A stretch of 64,000 nt of DNA from Prorocentrum cordatum. Taxonomy: Eukaryota > Sar > Dinophyceae > Prorocentrales > Prorocentraceae. The position numbers and the translations under genes were made by a program. Of this stretch, positions 10,030 through 20,410 are shown piece after piece. How positions within the stretch are numbered: position 1 is the first letter of the stretch; each line of letters begins with the position of its first letter. The notes under the pieces are model-generated. The model saw nothing but the letters and a program-made list of their open reading frames with translations, ran no database searches and was not told the DNA's origin. The stretch is taken from positions 77,501 through 141,500 of the forward strand of contig CAUYUJ010016145.1 of NCBI GenBank assembly GCA_963575745.1, in the 5' to 3' direction.

Positions 10030-10985
10030 AGACAAGGATGGACGAAGAGGGCGAGGAGGAGGAGGAGAAGGAAAACGACCAGAGAAACCCCAAGATGCAC
10101 CAGCGACGCTGCAATTGACAATCCCGTGACGAGCCCCCTCCACAAGCCCCTACAAACGTTATTGCAAGTTATTGTTCACTTCAAGAAGCCCCCCACTGAA
10201 AGATCAGCACCTTGTGGGCCTGGCGTTCATGCGAGAGCACCGCTTTGAACAGGAACTGCCCTGAATCCGTCGAGTGCACAGTCAAGACGGCGAACAGGCA
10301 TAATTCCGCAGTTCAGCCAGGTGTCCAGCGAGGTCCCCCTTTTGAGAAGGGCCGCCCCATCTCGTGCAACTGCTGCACAATCTTGCGCATGTGGTCATGA
10401 ACGTCGAGGGAGTCCCGGGCGATAATCATTTTGTGGAAAGGAGCAGCCCTCCATCCGTGCAACTGCTGCATACGTTGAAGGGTCTGGTCTTTGACCTGAA
10501 GGGCATTATATGTGCGAGGCCTGCTTTGTAACAGATCCGCCCTCCATCCATACTGCTGCTGTGACAAAGCGTAAGGCGAACGTGCGCGGCGTTGGGGAGA
10601 GAGTTCCACTTTCAAGAGGAACAGCCTTGCATCCTTTTATAATGGTGGCAAGTTTGTAAAACGAATGCGCGCGGCGCTAATGCGAGAGCCCGATTTTGAA
10701 AACGTCCCACCGCTCAATCCTGGTAACTAATGCGCGCGGCACTACGACGAGAGCCCCATTTTGAAACGGAACCGCCCTAGACGAATGCCCGCAGCACTGA
10801 GGCGAGAGCCCGAGTTTGAAAACGGCCCGCCTCAATCAGGGAATTGGTGGGAATGTCCAGCTTCCGGATCATAAGCGGTAGGACGTCTCATGCGAAACGG
10901 TTGGCCCGCCCAACTGATACGTTTGGGGTGCAACAGGGGGGCGATCGATAAGGAAAGAGACGAAGTAGAAGGAGAAGGATGAACA
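10030..10985 (+). repeat. DR-1 composite repeat, copy D
   Basis: GGA-rich lead (10035-10075), diverged M1 (10080-10250, CCCCCCACTGAAAGATCAGC), 85-bp array (about 10300-10850, units with GCGCGGC.CTA and GCGAGAGCCC), and M3 (10850-10975, TCTCATGCGAAACGGTTGGC). More diverged than copies A, C and E. Confidence 0.65.
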
Positions 10986-11606
10986 GCAAAATTGGTTTTG
11001 TCTTTGTGGACCTCAGGGGGGGCCCTGGCTGCCACGGCTGGATTCATCTCGAAGTCCTGGGGTCGATCTTGATCCTGACTTCTGGGCATCTTGACGAGAT
11101 CGGGGCGGCGGGCCTTGCTGTAAGGGGGGCCTGCCAAGGCCCGTTCTGGACGCGGGGGCCCTCAAAAGCAGCCCTCGATACGAGATCCATGGTTACGATT
11201 TTTGTTGGTCGAGAGCTCCAGCCCCCCCGTCGCCCAGCCGCCGCTCCCGGCGCAGGGTGGAGTCCTTACCGAAGAGGCCTTGGCGCCGGCCTCGTCCCAC
11301 CTCCCCTCCCTCTCCTCGCCGGAGTCGGAACCAAGTTGGTTAGGTTGATTTGGTGTTTGAAATAGTTTCGGGGGACGTCCCAGTGTTTTTGACTCCGGCC
11401 AGGAGTGGCCTTAGGAGATTTCTGGCCACTTTTCAGCGGCCTTCCACCGAGGGCGCCCAGGCAATCCTGTCGCCATCAACCACAACATGGTCAAGAGCTC
11501 TGGAGCCCTACGGACTGAAAAGAGCATGGCGTCGGAAGTCGAGGAGGGGCCAGGCGGGCCCAGGAGACCACATGGAACCTCCTGGGGCACAAGAGCAGTC
11601 AAGAAC
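10986..11606. other. Unassigned DNA
   Basis: No gene recognised. A 128-codon plus-strand frame (10979-11365) has no recognisable domain and overlaps the end of DR-1 copy D. No microsatellite is seen. Confidence 0.4.
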
Positions 11607-11782
11607 AACTGGATTTAAGTCGGGCCTGTCCCTCTACAGGAGGAATTTTCAAAAATAGTCAAAAGATAGTCTAGGGACTATTTTTTGCATATGTTCCGGG
11701 CATTCTTGAGCATGTTTCGAATATGTTTTATTTCTCGTCGAAAATCCCCCTGTAGGGGGACAGGCCCGACTTAAAACTGGAT
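11607..11782. mobile_element. 160-bp MITE with 8-bp target duplications
   Basis: The element spans 11615-11774. It has terminal inverted repeats of about 35 bp starting TTAAGTCGGGCCTGTCCC; the first 18 bp are identical at both ends. It is flanked by the perfect 8-bp direct repeat AACTGGAT (11607-11614 and 11775-11782). The interior is AT-rich and has no open frame. Eight-bp duplications are typical of hAT-type (also P and Merlin) elements. TTAA at the ends could suggest piggyBac, but the duplication lies outside the TTAA. Near-identical arms suggest a fairly recent insertion. Confidence 0.9.
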
Positions 11783-12235
11783 GGAGCCCCAAGGACGAGG
11801 GAACCACCAGAGCGGCCAGCCAACCTGGCGATGTTGCTCACGTCTGGGCCTCTGCGGGGGCCTGCTCGGCTGGTTCCTGGGCGCCCCAGCCTTCAGTGTG
11901 GCCAGCCGGCCACTGGCTCAGGGTCGGTGATCCTCAGGACGCGTGTTGGCCCAAGTGGTGTATGCCCACCTGGCTCCACCGAGAAGGTCGTTGCACCGCC
12001 TGCATCGTGCGGAGGTGTCGACGGACAGGCACACGTTGGCGCCAACACGGCGTGAGGATCATCGGCGTGTGGTCCAGGGGGGGTCCGCCGCGGAGCGCGC
12101 CGTGGCGGAGGTGCAGCAGATGGCGCAGATGCTCCTGGTGGATGAGGCGGGTGTCTGGGGCAACGATACGGGACAAAAGGCTCAGGGGGGAATGCATCGA
12201 CCCACGATCGCCCACTGATCGCCTGTAGGGGTGTG
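11783..12235 (+). other. Possible upstream exon and intron of the RRM gene
   Basis: A plus-strand frame around 12055-12180 (AAERAVAEVQQMAQMLLVDE) has coding-like, GC-ending codons. It may be an exon 5' of the RRM gene, separated by an intron ending at the CACTCAG at 12374. No spliced-leader relic is seen here. This is inference only. Confidence 0.3.
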
Positions 12236-14044
12236 ATGGCCCCACCCCGCCGAGGAGCTTGGGGATTCGCTATCGGGGGCCTATCGTGTCGATCTATCGG
12301 CGGTGCATCGCCGATCCCAGGCCGATGGTCCTTCCCCCCCCCTGTGCCAGTCCCCCCCTATCGTTGCCACTCAGAGGAGGCGGGCGCCGGCCTGGCCTGG
12401 CTCGACCCGCAGAAGCGCGCCGAGTTCGCGCAGCTGTCGGCCAGGCTGGCTCGCGCGCCCGGGCCAGGTGCCGCGCAGCCGGAGCCGCGGCACGCGGAGC
12501 TGCGGCGCGCGAGGCAGGTCTACGGGTGCGCCCTGGAGCAGCTGCGGCAGCGGCGCGGCACAGGCGGCACGTGGCAGGTTCGGGTGCTCACGACTTTGCG
12601 GCAGGCCTTGGCGGCGATCGACAGGCTGCTGCCAGCGCAGCAGCAACCACCGCCGCCACAGCGGAGTGCTTTGCCGCATGGGCCGCAGGAGACCGTCCTT
12701 GCACGGAAAAATCTCGGCCACGGCTTGTTCCAGCTTCCTCTGGCCAGCCTCGATGAAGGGCAGCAGCAGCGGCAAAACTTGCTGCTCAAGGAGCACGAGC
12801 TTCACGCCGTCTGGGTCGGCAATTTACCCGCCTGCAATTCGCAGCAGAACCTCCAGAGCCTCCAGAATGTCGTGTGCCATCTCTTCAACGAGGCGGGCAC
12901 CATACAATACATTGACATGCCGGTTGGCGGCCATGTGTGCGTCCTAGGCTTCGAGACTGCGCAAGAAGCTCAGAAGGCCGTCGTGACTTTCAACGAGCAC
13001 CGCTTCATGTTCGATTTACCACCTTGGCAGGCTTTGACGGTGTTGCTGAAAAAGGGCGCCACTCTGATCCGTGTTGAGAAGGCCGCGATCACGTCATCGC
13101 TGCCAGGCTGCAGCAGCCTCACCGCCAGCAGCACAGGGGCCTCGCAGCCCGCTGCAACAGGAGGCGGAACAGTGGCCGCGCCTGTGCAGGAGCAGCCGCA
13201 GAGGATCGTTAACGCGGCCAGCCCCCGTCGCCACGCCGCCGAGGGCCTGGCCGCGGAGCCGATGGCCGCCGGCACCAGCGAGCCGCCGTCCTGGGGGCCC
13301 CGCCAGCTGCCGAGGCCGCTGCCGAAAAAGCTCCCTTGCGCCGCCAGGTCGTCCACGCCTCTGCGCGAGCGCGCGCCCCTCCCGGAGCCAGCCGCGCCCG
13401 CCGTCGCAGGCGCCCGGTGCCCAGTGACGCCCACGCGCCAGCGCGCGCCGCTGCCGCAGCCGACTTCTGCCGCTGGAGGCGCCGCTGCGGGGCCCAGCCG
13501 CGGAGGCGACCCCGAGGCCAAGGCTCAGCCGGCGCCCTCGTCTGCGCTCGCGACGCCGTCCGCGCCGACGCCCTCGTCTGCGCCGGCGCTCTCGTGCGCG
13601 TCGGCCGCTGCTGGGCCCGCTCCCCGAGGCGCCCTGCCCGCGGCCTCGGCTGCGCTTGCGCTGCCATCGGCGCCAGCACCCTCGTCGGCGCCGCGCCGGC
13701 ACAGTGGCAGCGCAGGCGGCGCTGTCGTTGGCGCGGCGAAGCCTCACAAGCGCAGCCCTGCGGCAGCCGCAGCGGGGCCAGCCCCGCCAGACGAGCTGCG
13801 CCGATGGCTCGATGGCCTGGACAAGGGCAAAGGAGCGCTGCTGGCCTACGCCGAGGCCCTTGAGAGGGAGTTCGAGGGCAGCCTGGTGCAGATCCAGGCT
13901 TGCCTCCTCGAGGGCGCGACGGCGACCTCCAGCGCCCTCAGCTGCGTCGACGGGGCATTTTTCGAGGCGATCGGCTGCAGGATGTTCGGGCACAGGCTCC
14001 TGCTGGCGAGCGGCATCAAGAAGCTTGCTGGCCTCGTGCAGTGA
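12236..14044 (+). CDS. RRM-domain RNA-binding protein with C-terminal SAM-like domain
   Basis: A 602-residue frame from the first ATG. Residues about 188-276 form an RRM-like fold: VWVGNLP is an RNP2-type strand and GGHVCVLGFE an RNP1-type strand, followed by AQKAVVTFNEHRF. Before it lies an Ala/Gln/Arg-rich helical region (residues about 55-180). Residues about 290-515 are an Ala/Pro/Ser-rich low-complexity linker. The C-terminus (about 518-600; LRRWLDGLDKGKGALLAY and later GHRLLLASGIKKLAG) resembles a SAM-like helical domain. Probable role: RNA or mRNP binding, plausible because dinoflagellate regulation is mostly post-transcriptional. The start is uncertain. Bases 12244-12385 match a direct repeat at 14330-14475, and a pyrimidine tract plus CACTCAG at 12368-12374 looks like an intron acceptor, so the true exon may begin at 12375. 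Codons are strongly GC-ending and no internal stop is seen. Confidence 0.75.
   Translation: MAPPRRGAWGFAIGGLSCRSIGGASPIPGRWSFPPPVPVPPYRCHSEEAGAGLAWLDPQKRAEFAQLSARLARAPGPGAAQPEPRHAELRRARQVYGCALEQLRQRRGTGGTWQVRVLTTLRQALAAIDRLLPAQQQPPPPQRSALPHGPQETVLARKNLGHGLFQLPLASLDEGQQQRQNLLLKEHELHAVWVGNLPACNSQQNLQSLQNVVCHLFNEAGTIQYIDMPVGGHVCVLGFETAQEAQKAVVTFNEHRFMFDLPPWQALTVLLKKGATLIRVEKAAITSSLPGCSSLTASSTGASQPAATGGGTVAAPVQEQPQRIVNAASPRRHAAEGLAAEPMAAGTSEPPSWGPRQLPRPLPKKLPCAARSSTPLRERAPLPEPAAPAVAGARCPVTPTRQRAPLPQPTSAAGGAAAGPSRGGDPEAKAQPAPSSALATPSAPTPSSAPALSCASAAAGPAPRGALPAASAALALPSAPAPSSAPRRHSGSAGGAVVGAAKPHKRSPAAAAAGPAPPDELRRWLDGLDKGKGALLAYAEALEREFEGSLVQIQACLLEGATATSSALSCVDGAFFEAIGCRMFGHRLLLASGIKKLAGLVQ
12244..12385 (+). 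repeat. Left copy of direct repeat flanking the RRM gene
   Basis: Matches 14330-14475. Shared blocks are CGCTA.CGGGGGCCTA, CGATCT.TC and a long C/T tract ending CTCAGAGGAG. It overlaps the first 50 codons of the annotated frame, which casts doubt on them. Confidence 0.6.
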
Positions 14045-14227
14045 ATAGTCTGTGTTGGTCGGGAGGGATCAGGGACAACGAGAGGTGCTCCGCCTTGGGC
14101 CCGCCCGTGGGCGCCTCGTGAGAAATGGGGAAGGAAACTAGGAGGACGAAAGGAGGAGGAGGAGGAGGAGGAGGAGGAGGAGGAGGAGGAGGAGGAGGAG
14201 GAGGAGGAGGAGGGAGGAGGAGGAGGA

Positions 14228-14258
<31 letters not shown>

Positions 14259-14329
14259 GACTGGCCCCCGGGGGAAACATCGACCCCCAGGCGCCCATTC
14301 GTCTCCAATCGGGGCCTGGGTGCCCCACT
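14045..14329. repeat. (GGA)n tract downstream of the RRM gene
   Basis: GGA triplets at about 14149-14255 between the stop codon and the right-hand direct repeat. Confidence 0.9.
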
Positions 14330-14475
14330 CCGCCCAGGAGCGCTAGGTGTCGCTAACGGGGGCCTACCGCCGCGATCTGTCCGAGACTGCATCACCGACC
14401 CACTGGCAATGCCCCCCCCCCCCCCTAGTGAGCTGGTCTCCCCCTTCTCGTCCCCCCTCAGAGGAGAAGGTCGGG
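14330..14475 (+). repeat. Right copy of direct repeat flanking the RRM gene
   Basis: Homologous to 12244-12385 and also ends in a pyrimidine tract plus CCTCAGAGGAG. The resemblance to an intron end makes an introner-like or intron-derived repeat possible. Confidence 0.55.
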
Positions 14476-15534
14476 GGAAGGCGCGCAGGGGGGAGGGAAC
14501 GGAATTGCGCTGCTTTCTCAGCGCTGCCCCGACGCTCGCTCTCGGCGCGGAAGTGCCGCGCGCACGCGCGCCCTGCGAACGACCGTGCGGCATACTCTGC
14601 GAGGCTAGCGGCTGCAGGCGGCCCTCGCGCCGCGCGCCGTGAGCGCGGGCGACAAAGGCATCGAGTCGAAGGGCCGATCGCGCGAACTCCTCTGGGACCC
14701 GGTCGACCTTCGCTGGGGGGGAGCTCCTCGCATCCCTCTGCCCATCATGCCCACATCCACCCTTCCCTCCTCGTCATCCTCAGCATCATCAGCCTCGTCA
14801 TCGTCCTTGCCCTGGTCTCCCTCCTCCTACCCCTTCCTCGCCATTATCATCGTCGTCATCATTGTCGTCGTCATCGTCACCCGCAGCTGCATTCATCAGT
14901 CAGCACCATTATCAACCATAACCGCAAGCAGGACCATTAATTACCAGAACGGTCATCGTCATCAGCAGCAGCATCCTCATCGTCAGCAGCAGCAGCATCA
15001 CCCATCGTCATCACAATCACCCTCGTCACCACCACAGTATTCATGTTGGTCATCATCGTCATCTTCCTGGCGCTGTTCCGCATTCTCTCATCTTCGTCCG
15101 TCGGCACGCTCCCCGCCCGCGAAGAGGAGGAGAAGACGAAGGAAGGGAGATGGCGACGAGAGGAGGAATGAGAAGATGAAGAATGAAGGAAGAAGAAGAT
15201 GAAGGAAGGAGGAGGAGAAGAAGATGAAGAATGCAGGAAGAAGAAGATGAAGGACGAGAGGAAGGGGGGGTGACCAGCACGCAGATTGAGTGATGAGTTC
15301 GACTGCCTCTGCCCGCCTAGCTGGGCGGGGCCTCCCTGAGCTCTCTGCAGGACTTGGACCAGGGGCAGTGGAGGTCGCAAAACTACCAGCGAACCTGCAG
15401 TTCCTCTCGGGTGCCTACCCTCCAGAGCACGCTACAACTGAAGGGCCCTGCCGTTGTCAGGGCACACCCTCGGGCAGCCCGTGCGAAAGATTCGGGAATC
15501 AGATTCGCCGAACGACGCACAAATCCCAGGAGTC
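14476..15534. other. Non-genic DNA with TCATCG-type microsatellites
   Basis: About 14476-14740 is GC-rich without a recognisable gene. About 14760-15060 is CATCGTCAT-type triplet repeat, and 15125-15265 is AAGATGAAGGA-type repeat. The rest (15266-15534) holds no recognised feature. Confidence 0.5.
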
Positions 15535-15625
15535 CCCACATGTTCCCATATGTTCTGGCTTTTCGTCTTCCCCCTCATATCCCATGTTTCCCATGTTAGT
15601 TTCCTGGGGATTGACGATGAGCCGC
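15535..15625 (-). repeat. DR-3 dispersed repeat, inverted partial copy
   Basis: On the minus strand it contains CATCGTCAATCCCCAGGAAA, ACATGGGAAACATGGGA and AGACGAAAAGCCAGAACATA, in the order seen on the plus strand at 22214-22375 and 37664-37825. Confidence 0.7.
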
Positions 15626-15929
15626 ACTTGCGGCCGAGCCAAATGCTCCTGGGCACATTCGCGGCAAGATGGCCGAGGCAGTAGATGCCATGGTCCCGGG
15701 GGCTGGGGGCAAGCGCAGAGCGGTGCTCACAACCCTCTGCACCCCGAGGTAACAAGCACTTGCTCATTGCCACATCTGATTCTTCCACCACCACTGAGCC
15801 GTGCATCCGTGTGGACGCGTAGGCAAGTCACGCCGAACGCGCGCTTGTGCCAGGAGACCAGACACGCGTACGCCAAACGCGTCCGCGACAGTCTGCCAAG
15901 CGCAAAGCCACAACAATGACGACGACGAA
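15626..15929. other. Spacer before the LINE fragment
   Basis: No separate gene seen. The minus-strand LINE frame continues open into it, but no domain can be recognised. Confidence 0.4.
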
Positions 15930-17000
15930 GATAGATGATGATAAAATGAAACCTACCTGCGTTGAGACATTTCGAACACTGCAGTTCCCCAGCGTTGCCT
16001 TGGCCTCCCTCTTTTTCTGCGCACAGCCCATTGCTTCGGAGCACCATCGTTCTTGCAAAGTATAGTTTCGACCATGTTTGAATCACTTCCGTTTGCAATT
16101 TTCCGATATAATGCCACTTGCTTGTCCAATAGGATCTCAGATAGAGGCGTCGCCCCAGTCTTTTCCAGAACAATGGCGTTGCTGACCCTTGAAAGGAAGG
16201 ACGGCGGAATACCAATACACGTCTGACACATCTACAATGAAACGCGTCCAAACGCGCCCTGTCCGCTGCGAGCAGCCAAACAGTGTCCAGGGAGTGCAGG
16301 AGCTTGCTCAGAACACAGCTTCGGTATATGTCATAGTTTCTCTTGCGGCCCACTGCAGCATGAGACCAAACTTTCCTTAGATCTTGGAAAATCTTGCTTG
16401 CTTCCCCGAGTCGCCGCGAAACTTCCGACGTTGCTTTGCCATCACACGTGATAAGACCTCCAAGGTAAACGGCTTCCCGGGCAGCTTTCATGATTTCACC
16501 TCTGGGTCCGGAAATGGACTCCCGAGTGGAGATTTGTATTTGTACAGTTTTCCCCCAGTTCAATTCTAACCCATATTTCTCGCCTTCTTCCAGACTGGCT
16601 GCTAGCATTTTTTCCATGTTACTTTTGTGATGCGATATCAGCAGTGTGTCGTCTGCCTACAAGATATCTCGAGTGACTACATAATCCGGCTCCGGCTCCA
16701 ATTGTAAGTTAGCGAAGGCGTCGTGGAGCATGATTGTTTGCATAATAACGGACAATTATGGTGATAGCCGGCACCCCTGGGCTATTCCAGCTTGTTGCCG
16801 CCGTTCCGAGGAGCATCCTGTGTGGTCCATGATGGTGAAAAATATTGCGCTGTAAATCGACCGTACCATTTGCACCATTTCCACAGGCAGCCCAAATCGT
16901 TGTAAGGATTCACACATACAATCGGGCTTCACTCTGTCGAAAGCTTTGGCCCAATCCAACATCAACAAGAGGACCCCGCCATCGACTGCCCAACCTGCAC
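15930..17000 (-). pseudogene. LINE reverse-transcriptase fragment (decayed)
   Basis: Read on the minus strand from about 17000. The RT palm begins LDWAKAFDRVKPD, then LQRFGLPVEMVQMVRSIYSA and AGIAQGCRLSP (the usual G..QG..LSP motif). It continues through the metal-binding ADDTLLISHH, where the expected Tyr codon before ADD is now a TAG stop (about 16660). The thumb and C-terminal part follow: KYGLELNWGKT, AVYLGGLITCDGK, VLSKLLHSLDTVWLL. A frame break and stops make it non-functional. It lacks endonuclease and N-terminal parts. Because it follows an RNase H domain on the same strand, it belongs to a second LINE abutting the one at 17.0-21.8 kb. Confidence 0.85.
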
Positions 17001-17089
17001 CACTGGTGGACCCTCCTGGGCTCCTGGCTCCTGGGCCTCGGGAGCACGGGGGCCCCGGATGTCGACTAGGACTTCCCAGTCCCCGGGAG

Positions 17090-17740
17090 GGCCCCGCCGC
17101 CGCCGCCCCTTGCGGGCGGGGCTGAGAGACCCGATGGGCTGATCCGGTCCTGTGGGCCCCGCCTTGGGGGCCGCAGGGGGCCAAAGCTGTGGGGCATCCA
17201 GAATCCACCGATAGTTGCCGAGCAGCTTGTGGTCTCGCACGGCGGATTCGGTCTCGAGCTGGCTCGGGGGGACCCGTGATAGCTGCCAACTTGGCCATGC
17301 GGTCAGCAGCGTCGTTTCCTTTTGGCGTCTCGCCACTGGTCCGAACCAGGAAGGCAATTCCTGAACGTTCACATGCGCCTTAGTTTTGCAGAACCTGGGG
17401 CCAAGGCAAGCCAGCGCGGCCCGTCCGAGCATTTTGAAGGCGGCATGAAGATCCGAGCGGGAAACAAGTGACTTCTTGAGCACCTCGATGGCGCCTTGAC
17501 AAACTACAAAAACTCGGCCTGTAGATTTCGCATTGAGAACTGCAACCGTCACGCGACCGTGCTCAGCAGCTGGGGAGGTTTGTGGCAAAAGGTTGTCAAC
17601 CCTCCCTGTCATACATGCATGCAGGTCTCCGTATGCCCCGACATGTCGGGACCCCGACATGGTGTGGCGACATGTAGGGGTCCCGACAGCAGGACTCCGC
17701 ATTTTCGTAGCCGAATCCAGCAGGAAGCCTCGTGCCAAAA
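17090..17740 (-). pseudogene. LINE RNase H domain remnant
   Basis: Minus-strand frames show VTVAVLNAKSTGRVFVVCQG, then KTKAHVNVQE, then an ADRMAKLAA-like motif across a frame break near 17300. This order is typical of RNase H domains in LINEs, whose final motif resembles GN..AD..AK. The tail continues as DHKLLGNYRWILDAPQLWPP to about 17100. A palindromic insertion at 17644-17688 disrupts it. Confidence 0.65.
17644..17688. repeat. Palindromic insertion in LINE
   Basis: A 17-bp arm, TGTCGGGACCCCGACAT, at 17644-17660 is followed by its imperfect inverted copy at 17672-17688. The left arm is itself nearly palindromic. Confidence 0.8.
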
Positions 17741-17779
17741 TCCGACAGAAACTGGAAGCCTGAGGCCAGGACCTGGTAG

Positions 17780-18181
17780 GTCAGGTTCGCGATTCTCTCG
17801 AGCTCATCCCCTGGGGAGGCTTCTCGGACCTCTGCGGCCTTGGCACATTCTAAACAACCGTGCTTGATATTGTCGTGCCTGTGACCACGTTCACACTCTG
17901 GGTTCGCTAGGTTGCCTGCAGAAATAAGCCTGGCGTGGGTCCAGATACCATGTGAGAAAAAATGGCGTAAACCTGGCCTTTGCGTCCCGCATTTGTCCTC
18001 CTGCCAACTTACGGGCTGCACTGACATTGTAAACCTCCTGGGGGTAGCCTAACTTGATGGCAGCTCGTTTTACATTCAGCCTGTCCCAGGCTGTCTGCAT
18101 CGTGAGGACAATGAATTTGGGGGTGCAAGTCGCGGGCGGATACTCTAATCCGCTCTCGTCTCGCATTGTCCGAGCCGACAC
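17780..18181 (-). pseudogene. LINE post-RT region remnant
   Basis: Minus-strand frames: KFIVLTMQTAWDRLNVKRAA, KLGYPQEVYNVSAARKLAGG, then a C..C...H..H....C cluster (CERGHRHDNIKHGCLEC) across a frame break near 17900. This is the linker and Cys/His knuckle typically found between RT and RNase H in such LINEs. Confidence 0.55.
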
Positions 18182-18189
18182 TAATTCCC

Positions 18190-18470
18190 ATCCGATCCTC
18201 TCGAGGGACAGGTAGGCAGCCCCAAAGGGGCCTCTCTCAGTGCACCGACTCCGGCTCCAACTCCGGGTCCCAATTTTCCGACTCCTGGTCCTATCCCATC
18301 TCTCCGACTCCGGCCCCGATTCCTATTTCCATCTTCCCGACGATGGTCCCGATTCTGGTCAAATGTATTCGACAGTGGCAGTACGTGTGATTATTCTTTT
18401 CTGACTGCGGCTCCGTCACCCACTCCCATTTTTCCGACCCGGCTGCCATTTCCCAACCCCGGCTTCTGAG
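18190..18470. repeat. GACTCCGGCTCC-type minisatellite
   Basis: Degenerate hexamer/dodecamer repeats (CCGACTCCGGC, CCGATTCC) inside the LINE. The related GATTCC repeat occurs at 22800-23000 and 28450-28720. Confidence 0.75.
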
Positions 18471-18593
18471 CGGCGCCCCGGCGCCCTCCCGCCGCACCCT
18501 CGTAGGTGCATCGGCGCGGGCTCTTCTCTTCAGTGCACCACTTTGGGGAGGGCCAGTTAGAGTGGCTCTGCTAGGCTTCTCAATTCTCGAAGC

Positions 18594-18900
18594 TCACGGG
18601 GATCCGATGCCTGGGTCGTCGCTCCCTAGATCACGGTAGCCCATGCCCGCGCAGGCCCCGCTCGTGCTCGCCGATGCAACCGCCTGCAGCTGACTGGGCA
18701 TGCCTCCTGCGAGCTCGATCAACTCGAGGACGCGGCAGGCAATCCTCGCCTGCCCTGCCGAAAGGAATTGCAAGTGCTCGGGGTGAAGCCCCGACCACGT
18801 GGAGGACGGCATGCGAGAGAGTCCCAGCAGCATCTATAGTACTCTCGGGCTCCAGTCCTGGTAGCCGTGGCCCAGGAGGTCTCGCATGCCATACTTCGGC
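18594..18900 (-). pseudogene. LINE RT N-terminal remnant
   Basis: Minus-strand frame STWSGLHPEHLQFLSAGQAR followed by ELIELAGGMPSQLQAVASAS corresponds to the G.HP.HL..LS ... G.. PSQL region before the RT fingers. Confidence 0.55.
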
Positions 18901-19107
18901 CTGAGGTTGCTGAGCCTGCCAGCCTCGCGCTCCGAGATCCTGGTGGGGCGCCCAGTCATGGAGCCTTTTTTATGAAGTACTTGCGATGGCTGCCAGGCGT
19001 CCAGGGAACTGGTCCAGCGGCGCGCCCATCCAGCGTTGCCTTGAGTGCATATCTGGACCCATCCCCGCCAGGCCCGAAACGCTTCCTGCCTCTCTCAAGT
19101 GACCTCC

Positions 19108-19143
<36 letters not shown>

Positions 19144-19152
19144 CATACATAC

Positions 19153-19186
<34 letters not shown>
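19108..19186. repeat. TA / CATA microsatellite inside LINE
   Basis: Alternating TA with CATACATA blocks. It interrupts the minus-strand LINE between endonuclease and RT remnants. Confidence 0.95.
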
Positions 19187-19499
19187 CAGCTCCGTGGTTT
19201 TGCTCAAACCTTCCCTAGCATGTTGAAGCCGATCGCCTCCTCCAGTAGCCCAGCCATACGATGTTGAATGTCTGCGCCGTGCTGTCGGGGCTGGCGCGGA
19301 GGGCCTCGGACTCCTGAAATTGTGTCGTGGGGTCCTCAGGGCTCTCTACGGCATTCTACAACGCGGCGATACCCATCTTCTGGACGTGGAAGAAGATCCG
19401 CTGCGCAACATTCCTCAGGCACCTCATTGGGCCTGCGTGTAATTTCCAGGCAACTCTAGTATGCTTGAGCACATGGGATGTTGGGATGGTTGTATCGAT

Positions 19500-20410
19500 T
19501 TAACCCGTGGAGGACAGGCCTGAGGCCACGAACTTGGTTTCAAAATCGTATCCGTCAAATCGGCAATCGCGTTTGCCAAATCCCTGGCCAGAAGATGCTA
19601 AAGCTGGTCCGCAATCCGTTGAGGCTGCTGCGGCTCGAGATGCTGGGCGCCATTGGCAAGCAACTACGCGGCCGCGTCCGGCGCGGCCTCCGCGGCGAGC
19701 CGCTTTCGCTCTGGCCGCCTGGAGCCAGATGCTAGTTTGGTCGGCGGCCCCTGCGGCTTGCACCAAACGAGCATAGTGAAGGCTGGTCGATGCGGAGAGA
19801 GAGGGCACCGATGGTGAATCCAAGGATCTCCAAGACTTATCCCAGACTGCTGCTTCCCGCAAAATAGTCCAAGGTACTCTAAGCATTCTTGGCCCTGAAG
19901 GTGGGGATCCCTCGGGCATAAAGACACAGACTGGCTCGCTGGACAGAATCATGGTACCTGAGCTTGTTAGAGAAGTTGCAAAGTCCCTTGTGAGGGGGAT
20001 GGGGACCTGCGCAGCCTCCTGGACAATAGCAGCTGCAGCAAGCAACCCTAGATTAGTTTCGTTCAGGCCATCGCTGACATGCATATGAACCGACAGACTA
20101 CAAACTTCTCCAAACCCAGGCAGTTCAACAATGACCCCAGCCGTCCTTCCCTGGGGTATCAACCTGTCAGCTTTCTTGGGGAAAACAAATCGGGCGCGTT
20201 CCCAAATCAAAACCATCCCTGATCAAAACACAAACCCCATTGATGTAGTCTGAGTCGAATTGAATGTGCCTGCTTGAAATACTGGTTTCTGACCTCTACG
20301 CTCGCACCACTGGATTGCCTTCACTATGCCAGAACCGGGTCTTCCATCAGCTGCTTGACGGAGTTCCAGCAGTTGCCATTGACCGTGATGGTGCGGATGG
20401 TGTCCTGCCC
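19500..20410 (-). pseudogene. LINE AP-type endonuclease (EEP) remnant
   Basis: Starting near 20400 on the minus strand, VNGNCWNSVKQLMED matches the usual start of this domain. Then RARFVFPKKADRLIPQGRTA, GVIVELPGFGEVCSLSVHMH, SDGLNETNLGLLAAAAIVQE and LTRDF follow. The last corresponds to the (G)DFN metal-binding strand, with the rest lost. Early stops and frame changes occur (near 20325, 19990). Confidence 0.7.

Noticed and set aside
11611-11778. Reading the MITE as a piggyBac-type element with TTAA target duplication
   Set aside because: TTAA lies inside the inverted repeats, and a perfect 8-bp repeat (AACTGGAT) lies outside it, so the 8-bp duplication is the better explanation.
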